From Microbacterium sp. CFH 31415 (GTDB lineage: Bacteria; Actinomycetota; Actinomycetes; Actinomycetales; Microbacteriaceae): a stretch of DNA of 32,264 nucleotides. Position numbers and translations under genes: made by a program. This document shows, piece after piece, positions 22,384-29,158 of this stretch; positions within the stretch are counted from its first letter, which is position 1; every line of letters starts with the position of its first letter. The stretch is from positions 1-32,264 of the forward strand of contig NZ_JAKYXC010000015.1 of assembly GCF_022538185.1 (NCBI RefSeq). Reading direction: 5' to 3'. Under the pieces are notes generated by a model, which did not search any database, was not told where the DNA came from, and was given only the letters and a program-made list of their open reading frames with translations.

Positions 22384-22950
22384 TCAGCCCTTGCCCAGCT
22401 CGTCGAGCATGCGCCGCTGCTCGTCGGTGAGACCGTCGTCGAGCTCGCGGCGTCCGGCTGCCTCTTCGGCGGTCGGGATGCGTGGGGCGTCGGCGGCGGT
22501 CACGGTCGTCGCCCGTCCGCCGGAGGCCTTGTCGTAGAGGGCGCCCGCGTGGGCCTCGACCTTGTCGTCGATCGCGTCGTAGATCGCCCATCCGACGAGG
22601 AGGATCACCGGCGGGAGCACGTACCCCCAGAAGGCGCCGAAGAACCCGCCGCCGATCGAGACGCCCGAGAGCCAGACGGTCACGATCCAGACGAGGAATG
22701 CCACCGCGAACGCGAGGAGGAACTCGACGACCTTCTCACCCGCCCTGGTGCGCTGGTTCGCCGATCTCGCCGCCATCGAGCGGAACCAGCTGTGGACGGC
22801 GGGCTTGATCCAGATGGCGAGCGCGGTCAGCACGATGCCCGCCCACAATGCCGACCATCCCACGCGCGCGGGCGTCAGGAATCCGATGACGAGCAGCACG
22901 ACGATGTTGAAGACCAGCAGCGACGCGAACCGGACGATCCACTTCTTCAT
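22384..22950 (-). CDS. Membrane protein of unknown function with charged C-terminal tail
   Basis: 188 aa, ATG start (MKKWIVRFASLLVFNIVVLL). Four hydrophobic helices are visible at about residues 5-25, 29-48, 74-96 and 100-122. They are separated by a basic loop (HSWFRSMAARSANQRTRAGE). A soluble tail of about 60 residues ends in a Glu/Asp/Arg-rich DDGLTDEQRRMLDELGKG, probably a short helix. It resembles actinobacterial phage-holin-like membrane proteins only in outline; I assign no function. It is oriented with the YCII-sigma operon and the transglutaminase gene but separated from both by gaps. Confidence 0.75.
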   Translation of the reverse strand: MKKWIVRFASLLVFNIVVLLVIGFLTPARVGWSALWAGIVLTALAIWIKPAVHSWFRSMAARSANQRTRAGEKVVEFLLAFAVAFLVWIVTVWLSGVSIGGGFFGAFWGYVLPPVILLVGWAIYDAIDDKVEAHAGALYDKASGGRATTVTAADAPRIPTAEEAAGRRELDDGLTDEQRRMLDELGKG

Positions 22951-22992
22951 GGGATCACTGTGCCACGCTGGGATGCCCCAGCGGCAGGCGGC

Positions 22993-23790
22993 TCACCAGA
23001 TCGAGACGAGCTGCGTGATGTCGTCATCGGGAAGCGCGTCCACCGTGGCCGTCACCTCGACCTCGACGAGGTCGGCGCGCCCCGACATCACGGTCAGGAA
23101 CGCCGTGTCTGCGGCATCCCGCCCCGTCGCGATCCGTACCAGGGACGAGCGCGGTGCGAGGGTCGTCGCGTCGATCGCACGCCAGGCGCCGTCGATCCAG
23201 GCCTCGGCGACCGCGTGGAAGTCCATGGGCGAGACGCCGGGGGCGTACACCGCGACGCTGCGCGCAGGGATGCCGAGCCCTCGCAGCAGCGCGACGGACA
23301 GGTGCGCGTAGTCGCGGCACACACCCTGCCGGGCGAGAAGTGTGCGCGTCGCGCCGTCGGTGGGCAGCGACGACCCCGAGACGTACCGGAGCCGCGTGCC
23401 GACCCACGATGAGACCGAGGCGAGCAGCTCGGCCGGGTCGGTGATGCCCTGGAACTCGCCGGACGCGGTGGGGGCGAGGGCGTCGGACTCGGCGTACCGA
23501 CTCGGCCGGGCGTAGATGAGGAGGTCGGCCTCGGTGGCGTCCGCGGTCGGAGCGCTGCCGTCGACACGGGCGGTGTACTGGGCGGTGAGGCGACCGACCC
23601 CCGACGTCAGCCGGTGCAGCCGCGTGCCGTGCGCGTCGGAGACGACGTGCCAGTCGAGCGACTCGCCGTCGAGCGTGGCTGTGAACTCCTCGTGCGCCGG
23701 CGCGTACTGGTCGGCTACCGCGATCGCGAACACCAGGTCGGCGGGCTCGGTCACGTCGAGGACGATCCGGCTCGAGACATCCCTCTCCAT
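22993..23790 (-). CDS. Transglutaminase-like (cysteine protease fold) protein
   Basis: 265 aa, ATG start. An N-terminal beta-rich domain covers about 1-90. The transglutaminase core has the catalytic Cys in ARQGVCRDYAHLSVALLRG, the His in MDFHAVAEAWIDG and the Asp in WRAIDATTLAP. No signal peptide is seen, so it should act in the cytoplasm. Bacterial relatives include peptidases and proteins tied to circularly permuted ATP-grasp systems, but no such partner gene lies nearby. Function beyond the fold is unknown. Confidence 0.9.
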   Translation of the reverse strand: MERDVSSRIVLDVTEPADLVFAIAVADQYAPAHEEFTATLDGESLDWHVVSDAHGTRLHRLTSGVGRLTAQYTARVDGSAPTADATEADLLIYARPSRYAESDALAPTASGEFQGITDPAELLASVSSWVGTRLRYVSGSSLPTDGATRTLLARQGVCRDYAHLSVALLRGLGIPARSVAVYAPGVSPMDFHAVAEAWIDGAWRAIDATTLAPRSSLVRIATGRDAADTAFLTVMSGRADLVEVEVTATVDALPDDDITQLVSIW

Positions 23791-23843
23791 GTCCTCACCC
23801 TGACACGCTCGGGCGGCCGATGCGGGGACTTGACATACCGGAT

Positions 23844-23872
23844 GCTCCGCCTGCCGTACCTCGGCAGGGAGC
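23844..23872 (-). terminator. Terminator-like stem-loop at the end of the hpa operon
   Basis: CCTGCCG (23850-23856) pairs with CGGCAGG (23862-23868) around a 5-base loop, extended by GCTC (23844-23847) with GAGC (23869-23872) past a 2-base bulge. It lies 9 bases after the hpaI stop. There is no T-tract. Confidence 0.6.
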
Positions 23873-23881
23873 CGGCCCGGC

Positions 23882-24685
23882 TCAGTACGACGCGCGCTCG
23901 CCGCTTCCGGCGCCGTCGACCCAGCGGGCGGCGAGGGCCTCCGAGGAACGCGCGAGGACCGCCACGTCGGCGCCGACGAGCACGAAGCCCGCTCCCGCTT
24001 CGATGTAGGACTGGGCCGCCGCCGGGTCGAACGCGTTCACGCCGACCGGCTTGCCCGCGCTGCGCACGGCGTCGAACGCACGCAGCACGGCGGCGGTGAC
24101 GTCGGGGTGGGTCTGCTGTCCGAGCACGCCCATCGAGGCGGCGAGGTCGCTCGGTCCGACGAAGATGCCGTCGATGCCGTCGACCGCGGCGATCTCGGCC
24201 GCGGCCTCGACGCCCTCGATCGTCTCGACCTGCACGAACAGCGAGAGGTGCTCGTCGGCGTTCTCGAGGTAGCCCTCGACGCGGTTCCAGCGCGCCGAGC
24301 GGGCGAGCGCCGAGCCGACGCCCCGGCGGCCCCGCGGCGGGTAGCGCACGGCCTCGACGACCTCGGCCGCCTCCGCGGCCGAAGACACCATGGGGACGAG
24401 GATGTTCTGAGCGCCGAGATCGAGCACCTGCTTGAGGGTGACCACGTCGCCGATCGGCACGCGCACCAGGGGGGTGATCGGGTAGGCGGCCACCGCCTGA
24501 AGCTGGGCGAGCACCGACTCGAGGCCGTTGGGGGAGTGCTCCATGTCGATGAGCAGCCAGTCGAGGCCCGAGCCCGCGCAGATCTCGGCGACCAGCGGAG
24601 AGCCGGAGCACACCCACATTCCCGCGAGGGTGCGGTCGGTGCCCGCGAGCGCATCGCGGAAGGTGGGGCTCAGACGGACCGACAT
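23882..24685 (-). CDS. hpaI: HpcH/HpaI family aldolase, probable 4-hydroxy-2-oxoheptanedioate aldolase
   Basis: 267 aa. The ATG at 24683-24685 gives MSVRLSPTFRDAL; the open frame upstream is not protein-like. The TIM-barrel motifs of the family are present: GLDWLLIDMEHSPNGLESV, PLVRVPIGD with the catalytic Arg, the metal-binding Glu in FVQVETIEGVE and Asp in GIFVGPSDLAASMG. It would split 4-hydroxy-2-oxoheptanedioate into pyruvate and succinate semialdehyde, the last step of homoprotocatechuate breakdown. It is the last gene of the operon, after hpaH. Confidence 0.93.
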   Translation of the reverse strand: MSVRLSPTFRDALAGTDRTLAGMWVCSGSPLVAEICAGSGLDWLLIDMEHSPNGLESVLAQLQAVAAYPITPLVRVPIGDVVTLKQVLDLGAQNILVPMVSSAAEAAEVVEAVRYPPRGRRGVGSALARSARWNRVEGYLENADEHLSLFVQVETIEGVEAAAEIAAVDGIDGIFVGPSDLAASMGVLGQQTHPDVTAAVLRAFDAVRSAGKPVGVNAFDPAAAQSYIEAGAGFVLVGADVAVLARSSEALAARWVDGAGSGERASY

Positions 24686-24701
24686 GAATCCCCGCTCTCG
24701 G

Positions 24702-24720
24702 GGCGTGGGCCGGCCACGCC
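24702..24720 (-). other. Intercistronic hairpin between hpaH and hpaI
   Basis: GGCGTGG (24702-24708) pairs with CCACGCC (24714-24720) around a 5-base loop, 8 bases after the hpaH stop. A second small hairpin (CCCCG-CTCT-CGGGG, 24690-24703) lies just before the hpaI start, overlaps it by two bases, and could mask its ribosome site. Confidence 0.55.
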
Positions 24721-24728
24721 AGCGCACG

Positions 24729-25514
24729 TCAAACGAATCTGCACGACACCACTCCCATCGGTCCGTAGTCGCACAGCACGCTATCGCCCCGCGACACCCA
24801 CATGGGGCGCGTGAACGAACCGGCGAGGATGATCTCGCCGGCTTCGAGCCGCGCGCCGTGCTGGTGGAACTTGTTCGCGAGCCACGCCACGCCCGTGGCC
24901 GGGTGGCCGAGGACGCCCGCGGCGACCCCGGTCTCCTCGATCTCGCCATTGCGGCTGAGCACGCCCGGCACCCAGCGCAGGTCGATCTCGTCGGGGCGCT
25001 TGTGCACGTCGCCGAGCACCATCGCGCCGTACGCGGCGTTGTCGGAGATCGTGTCGACGATCGTGCGGCCCTCGAGCTCGATGTGCGAGTTGAGGATCTC
25101 GAGCGCCGGAACCGCGTAGTCGATCGCGGTGAGCGCGTCCTCGAGCGTCGCGTCGGGCCCCTCGAGCGGCGTTGCGAGCACGAACGCCAGCTCCACCTCG
25201 ATCCGCACGTTCGAGAACAGGTCGACGGGGATCTCCGCGCCGGACTCGTACACGGTGTCGTCGAACATCACGCCGTAGTCGGGCTCGGTGATACCCGTCG
25301 CCTGCTGCATCGCCTTCGAGGTGAGACCGATCTTGCGGCCGACCAGCCGGCGCCCGGCCGCGATGTTCTGGTCGCGCCACACCCCCTGGATCGCGTACGA
25401 GTCCTCGACCGTCGCCTCGGGGTAGCGCGCCGTGATCCTCGGGATCACGCTGTGCGTGCGGTCGGCCTCGGCGAGCTCGGCCGCGATGTGCGCGATGTCG
25501 TCTGGGTGCAGCAT
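24729..25514 (-). CDS. hpaH: 2-oxo-hept-3-ene-1,7-dioate hydratase
   Basis: 261 aa, ATG behind AAGGAGAT. It belongs to the hydratase/decarboxylase branch of the FAH superfamily: YAIQGVWRDQNIAAGRRLVG, KIGLTSKAMQ, DYGVMFDDTVYESG, EVELAFVLATPLEG and LGHPATGVAWLANKFHQHG. The metal-binding Glu residues sit in the VRIEVELAFVL segment. It adds water to 2-oxohept-3-enedioate to give the substrate of the HpaI aldolase encoded next. Length matches the E. coli type (267 aa). MhpD-like hydratases are a close alternative, but the neighbouring genes favour HpaH. Confidence 0.92.
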   Translation of the reverse strand: MLHPDDIAHIAAELAEADRTHSVIPRITARYPEATVEDSYAIQGVWRDQNIAAGRRLVGRKIGLTSKAMQQATGITEPDYGVMFDDTVYESGAEIPVDLFSNVRIEVELAFVLATPLEGPDATLEDALTAIDYAVPALEILNSHIELEGRTIVDTISDNAAYGAMVLGDVHKRPDEIDLRWVPGVLSRNGEIEETGVAAGVLGHPATGVAWLANKFHQHGARLEAGEIILAGSFTRPMWVSRGDSVLCDYGPMGVVSCRFV

Positions 25515-25559
25515 CCGATCTCCTTCGTGGTTCCGGTGCCTCCGGCTCACCCGCCTCCC

Positions 25560-25610
25560 GCTCACCTGTCACAACGCGTCGCGCAGGTCGGCAGATCGTG
25601 ACAGGTGAGC
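25560..25610 (-). other. Perfect 13-bp intercistronic inverted repeat between hpaD and hpaH
   Basis: GCTCACCTGTCAC (25560-25572) pairs perfectly with GTGACAGGTGAGC (25598-25610) around a 25-base loop. It lies 14 bases past the hpaD stop and 45 bases before the hpaH start. It could be a partial terminator, a message-processing or stability element, or a protein-binding site. Confidence 0.65.
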
Positions 25611-25624
25611 AGGAGAACCGGGGT

Positions 25625-26791
25625 CTACAGCTGGTGGCCGAGCTTGTACTCGCCCTGCTTGTACTCGGGCATCGACTCGGCGCCCTCGTCGCGGCGCGTG
25701 TACGAGAAGCCGTCGGCGCCGATCGTCACCGCCATCTCCGACGAGTCGGTGCGGGCGACGACGGGCTGCGGGTTGCCGTCGAGGTCGAGGACGAGGGATG
25801 CCTCGGTGTACCAGGACGGCACGACGGGGTTGCCCCACCAGTCGCGGCGCTGGTTGTCGTGGACGTCCCACGTGATGACGGGGTTGTCGGGGTCGCCGGT
25901 GTAGTAGTCCTGCGTGTAGATCTCGACGCGGTGGCCGTCGGGGTCGCGCAGGTACAGGTAGAACGCGTTCGAGACGCCGTGGCGGCCGGGGCCGCGCTCG
26001 ATGGCGTCGGAGCGGCGGAGCGCACCGAGCTTGTCGCAGATCGCGAGGATGTTGTGCTTCTCGTGCGTGGCGAACGCGACGTGGTGCATGCGCGGGCCGT
26101 CGCCGCCGGTCATGGCGGTGTCGTGCACTGTGGGCTTGCGGCGCATCCAGGCGGCGTAGACCGTGCCCTCATCGTCCTGGATGTCCTCGGTGACGCGGAA
26201 GCCGAGGTCCTGCATGAACTTCACGGCGCGCGGCACGTCGGGGCTGACCTGGTTGAAGTGGTCGAGACGCACCAGCTCACCCGGCTTGTGCAGGTCGTAG
26301 CGCCACGCGAGACGCTCGACGTGCTCGGTCTGGTGGAAGAACTCGTACGGGAAGCCCAGCGGATCGGTCACGCGCACCGAGTCGCCGATGCCCTTGGTGA
26401 AGCCGTCCGCGCGGCGCTCGACGCGGCATCCGAGCTCCTCGTAGAAGGCGACCGCCCGGTCGAGGTCCTCGGGCGTGCGGACCCGGTACGAGAACGCGGC
26501 CACGGCGGCGATCGGGCCCCGGCGCAGCACGAGGTTGTGGTGGATGAACTCCTCGGTGGAGCGGAGGTAGATGGCCTCGTCGTCTTCCTCGGTCACGTAC
26601 AGCCCGAGCACGTCGACGTAGAACTCGCGCGACGCGGCCAGGTCGGTGACCACCAGCTCCATGTAGGCGCAGCGCAGGATGTCGGGCGCGGGAACCGACG
26701 GCGTCGGCACCGGGTTGTCGGTCTCGATCGGCGCCTCCTGGGAGACGTAGAAGCCGGAAGAGGTCAGGGTCATGTCGTCACGGTTGGTCAT
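25625..26791 (-). CDS. hpaD: 3,4-dihydroxyphenylacetate (homoprotocatechuate) 2,3-dioxygenase
   Basis: 388 aa, ATG behind AAGGACGAG. This is a type I extradiol dioxygenase built from two vicinal-oxygen-chelate modules. The metal ligands are His178 (VRLDHFNQVSPDV), His237 (MHHVAFATHEKHN) and Glu290 (HRVEIYTQDYYTGDPDN). Their spacing equals that of the Brevibacterium fuscum (Fe) and Arthrobacter globiformis (Mn) homoprotocatechuate enzymes, shifted by 23 residues. The C-terminal PEYKQGEYKLGHQL tail is also typical. It opens the aromatic ring of homoprotocatechuate between C2 and C3. Fe versus Mn cannot be read from the sequence. Confidence 0.96.
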   Translation of the reverse strand: MTNRDDMTLTSSGFYVSQEAPIETDNPVPTPSVPAPDILRCAYMELVVTDLAASREFYVDVLGLYVTEEDDEAIYLRSTEEFIHHNLVLRRGPIAAVAAFSYRVRTPEDLDRAVAFYEELGCRVERRADGFTKGIGDSVRVTDPLGFPYEFFHQTEHVERLAWRYDLHKPGELVRLDHFNQVSPDVPRAVKFMQDLGFRVTEDIQDDEGTVYAAWMRRKPTVHDTAMTGGDGPRMHHVAFATHEKHNILAICDKLGALRRSDAIERGPGRHGVSNAFYLYLRDPDGHRVEIYTQDYYTGDPDNPVITWDVHDNQRRDWWGNPVVPSWYTEASLVLDLDGNPQPVVARTDSSEMAVTIGADGFSYTRRDEGAESMPEYKQGEYKLGHQL

Positions 26792-26833
26792 GGCTCGTCC
26801 TTGTTGCCTTGATGCGAATCTGTGGGAGGTGAG

Positions 26834-26875
26834 CGGATGCCGCGGCCAGGTGCAGACCGATGGCCGCGGCATCCG
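26834..26875 (-). other. Perfect 15-bp intercistronic hairpin between hpaE and hpaD
   Basis: CGGATGCCGCGGCCA (26834-26848) pairs perfectly with TGGCCGCGGCATCCG (26861-26875) around a 12-base loop, 2 bases past the hpaE stop. It is the strongest hairpin in the window and lies inside an operon whose downstream genes are needed for the same pathway. It has no T-tract. Partial termination or protection of the hpaE message are both possible. Confidence 0.75.
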
Positions 26876-26877
26876 GG

Positions 26878-28404
26878 TCAGTGGGCGCTGCCGCCGACCT
26901 TGCCGAAGGTCGGGTTGTGCACCTTGCCGAGCGTGATGTGCACGGCTTGCTGGTCGGTGTAGAAGTCGATCGAGCGGTAGCCGCCCTCGTGGCCGAGGCC
27001 AGAGGCCTTGACGCCGCCGAACGGGGTGCGGAGGTCGCGCACATTGTTCGAGTTGAGCCAGACCATGCCCGCCTCGACGGCCTGCGCGAAGTTGTGGGCG
27101 CGCTTGAGGTCGTTGGTCCACACGTAGGCGGCGAGACCGTACTTCGTGTTGTTGGCGAGCTCGAGCGCATCCTCGTCGGTGTCGAAGGGGGTGATGGCGA
27201 CGACCGGGCCGAAGATCTCCTCCTGGAAGATCCGCGCGTCGGGGGAGACGTCGGCGAACACCGTCGGGGCGACGAAGTTGCCGAATGCGAAGCCCTCGGG
27301 CTGGCCTCCGCCGGCGACGAGGCGTCCTTCGGACTTACCGATCTCGACGTAGCTCATGACCTTCTCGTAGTGCTCAGGGTGCACGAGCGCGCCGACCTCG
27401 GTCTCGGGGTCGTGGGGGTAGCCGACCTTCACGCGCTTCGCCTGCGCGGCATAGCGCTCGACGAACTCGTCGTAGACGTCACGCTGCACGAGGATGCGGG
27501 AGCCGGCGGTGCAGCGCTCGCCGTTCAGCGAGAACACGCCGAAGATCGTCGCGTCGACCGCGGCCTCGAGGTCGGCGTCGGCGAAGACGATCGCCGGGCT
27601 CTTGCCGCCCAGCTCCATCGACAGGCCCTTGAGGAACGGCGCCGCGTTGCCGAAGATGATCTGCCCGGTGCGGCTCTCCCCGGTGAACGAGATGAGCGGC
27701 ACGTCGGGGTGCTTTACCAAGGCGTCGCCGGCGTCCTCGCCGAGGCCGTTGACGAGGTTGAACACGCCCCGCGGCAGGCCCGCCTCCTCGAAGATGCCGG
27801 CCCAGAGCGACGCCGACAGCGGCGTGAACTCGGCGGGCTTGAGCACCACCGTGTTGCCGGTCGCCAGCGCCGGGCCCAGCTTCCACGACTCGAGCATGAA
27901 CGGCGTGTTCCACGGGGTGATCAGGCCCGCGACGCCGATCGGCTTGCGGTTGACGTAGTTGATCTGGCGCCCGGGCACCTTGAAGGTGTCGTCGGCCTGC
28001 GCCACGATCAGGTCGGCGAAGAACCGGAAGTTCTCGGCCGCGCGGCGAGCCTGACCGAGCGCCTGCGTGATCGGCAGGCCCGAGTCGAACGACTCGAGCT
28101 CGGCGAGTCGCGCGTCGCGCGACTCGACGATGTCGGCGATGCGGTGGAGCACGCGCGAGCGCTCGCGGGGGAGCATCTTCGGCCAGGGACCCTCGGTGAA
28201 CGCGCGGCGTGCGGCGGCGACGGCGCGCTCGATGTCGGCCTTCTTGCCGGCCGCAGCCTTCACGTAGACCTCGTTCGTGACGGGCTCGAGCACGTCGAAC
28301 GTGTCGCCGTCGATCGAGTCGACGAACTCGCCGTCGATGTAGTGCTGGATGCGCTCGGGCAGGTCTGCGGGCACGTGGCGCATGGTGGTTGCAGTGTCGG
28401 TCAT
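26878..28404 (-). CDS. hpaE: 5-carboxymethyl-2-hydroxymuconate semialdehyde dehydrogenase
   Basis: 508 aa, ATG behind AAGGAGAAG. A complete aldehyde dehydrogenase: ITPWNTPFMLESWKLGPALA, NTVVLKPAEFTP, ISFTGESRTGQIIF, catalytic Glu264 in MELGGKSP, nucleophile Cys298 in NGERCTAGSR and EEIFGPVVAI. It oxidises the ring-cleavage semialdehyde made by HpaD, using NAD, to 5-carboxymethyl-2-hydroxymuconate. Assignment among aldehyde dehydrogenases rests on the close match to HpaE-type sequences and on the flanking hpaD. Confidence 0.94.
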   Translation of the reverse strand: MTDTATTMRHVPADLPERIQHYIDGEFVDSIDGDTFDVLEPVTNEVYVKAAAGKKADIERAVAAARRAFTEGPWPKMLPRERSRVLHRIADIVESRDARLAELESFDSGLPITQALGQARRAAENFRFFADLIVAQADDTFKVPGRQINYVNRKPIGVAGLITPWNTPFMLESWKLGPALATGNTVVLKPAEFTPLSASLWAGIFEEAGLPRGVFNLVNGLGEDAGDALVKHPDVPLISFTGESRTGQIIFGNAAPFLKGLSMELGGKSPAIVFADADLEAAVDATIFGVFSLNGERCTAGSRILVQRDVYDEFVERYAAQAKRVKVGYPHDPETEVGALVHPEHYEKVMSYVEIGKSEGRLVAGGGQPEGFAFGNFVAPTVFADVSPDARIFQEEIFGPVVAITPFDTDEDALELANNTKYGLAAYVWTNDLKRAHNFAQAVEAGMVWLNSNNVRDLRTPFGGVKASGLGHEGGYRSIDFYTDQQAVHITLGKVHNPTFGKVGGSAH

Positions 28405-28431
28405 CTGCTTCTCCTTCGTCGGAGGTCGGAA

Positions 28432-28455
28432 AGGGCGCAGTGGGGTGTGCGCCCT
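28432..28455 (-). other. Intercistronic hairpin between the GntR gene and hpaE
   Basis: AGGGCGCA (28432-28439) pairs perfectly with TGCGCCCT (28448-28455) around an 8-base loop, 4 bases past the regulator's stop codon and 27 bases before the hpaE start. Confidence 0.6.
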
Positions 28456-28459
28456 CGGG

Positions 28460-29158
28460 TCAGAAAGCGGGGAGGCTGAGGGCCTCGTCAGGGTGCTCGT
28501 GGATCATGTAGGCGTCGAGCGTGGCCGAGCGGTGGCGGCGGGCCGCCTTCTCGATCTCGCTCAGCGTGGCCCCGGCCTCGATGAGCTTCAGGATGTCCTC
28601 GTGCTCGCGCACGGACTCCTGCGCGCGGCCGGGGACGAAGCTGAAGGTCGACTCGCGCAGGTGGCCGAGCTTGGCCCACTCCGCGTTGACGAGCTCGAGC
28701 ATGCGGGGGTTCGCGCACTTGGTGAAGAGCGCCGAGTGGAACTCCTGGTTGAGTGCCGTGAAGCGGCGCGGATCGAAATGCTGCAGCGTCTCGATCATCT
28801 GCTCGTTCACGGCGCGTGCGTGCCGGATGTCGTCGGTGGTCAGGGCGCGGGCCGACAGCGCCGTCGCGGCACCCTCGAGGATCGACAGCGCCTGCATGCT
28901 GTAGCGGTACTGCGAGTCGTCGACCATCGACACCCGCGCGCCCACGTTGCGCTCGAAGGTCACCAGGCCTTCGGCCTCGAGCTGCCGAACAGCCTCCCGC
29001 ACCGGCACGACGCTCATCTGCAGGTCGTCGGCGAGCGAGCTGAGCACGAGGCGGTAGCCGGGCGTGAACTCCTGCTGCGCGATGCGCTCCTTGATCCAGG
29101 TGTACGCGCGCTGCGACTTGCTCTGCGCAGTCCGGGTGCTCTGCGTCTCGGTGCTCAT
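28460..29158 (-). CDS. GntR-family (FCD/FadR subfamily) regulator of the hpa genes
   Basis: 232 aa, ATG overlapping the stop of the hpaG fusion gene by 4 bases. The N-terminal winged helix-turn-helix spans about 15-80 (QRAYTWIKERIAQQEFTPGY, SSLADDLQMSVVPVREAVRQ, LEAEGLVTFERNVGARVS). The C-terminal FCD domain spans about 95-225, with metal-ligand-type residues in LNQEFHSALF and SVREHEDILKLIEAG. Such proteins usually repress and are released by a pathway intermediate or carboxylate. It sits inside the hpa operon. The GTATAC palindrome between the operon and the divergent transporter is its probable operator. Confidence 0.9.
   Translation of the reverse strand: MSTETQSTRTAQSKSQRAYTWIKERIAQQEFTPGYRLVLSSLADDLQMSVVPVREAVRQLEAEGLVTFERNVGARVSMVDDSQYRYSMQALSILEGAATALSARALTTDDIRHARAVNEQMIETLQHFDPRRFTALNQEFHSALFTKCANPRMLELVNAEWAKLGHLRESTFSFVPGRAQESVREHEDILKLIEAGATLSEIEKAARRHRSATLDAYMIHEHPDEALSLPAF

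Noticed and set aside
23830..23835. TTGACA as a plus-strand -35 box beside the hpaI terminator
   Set aside because: No -10 at proper spacing and no plus-strand gene downstream.
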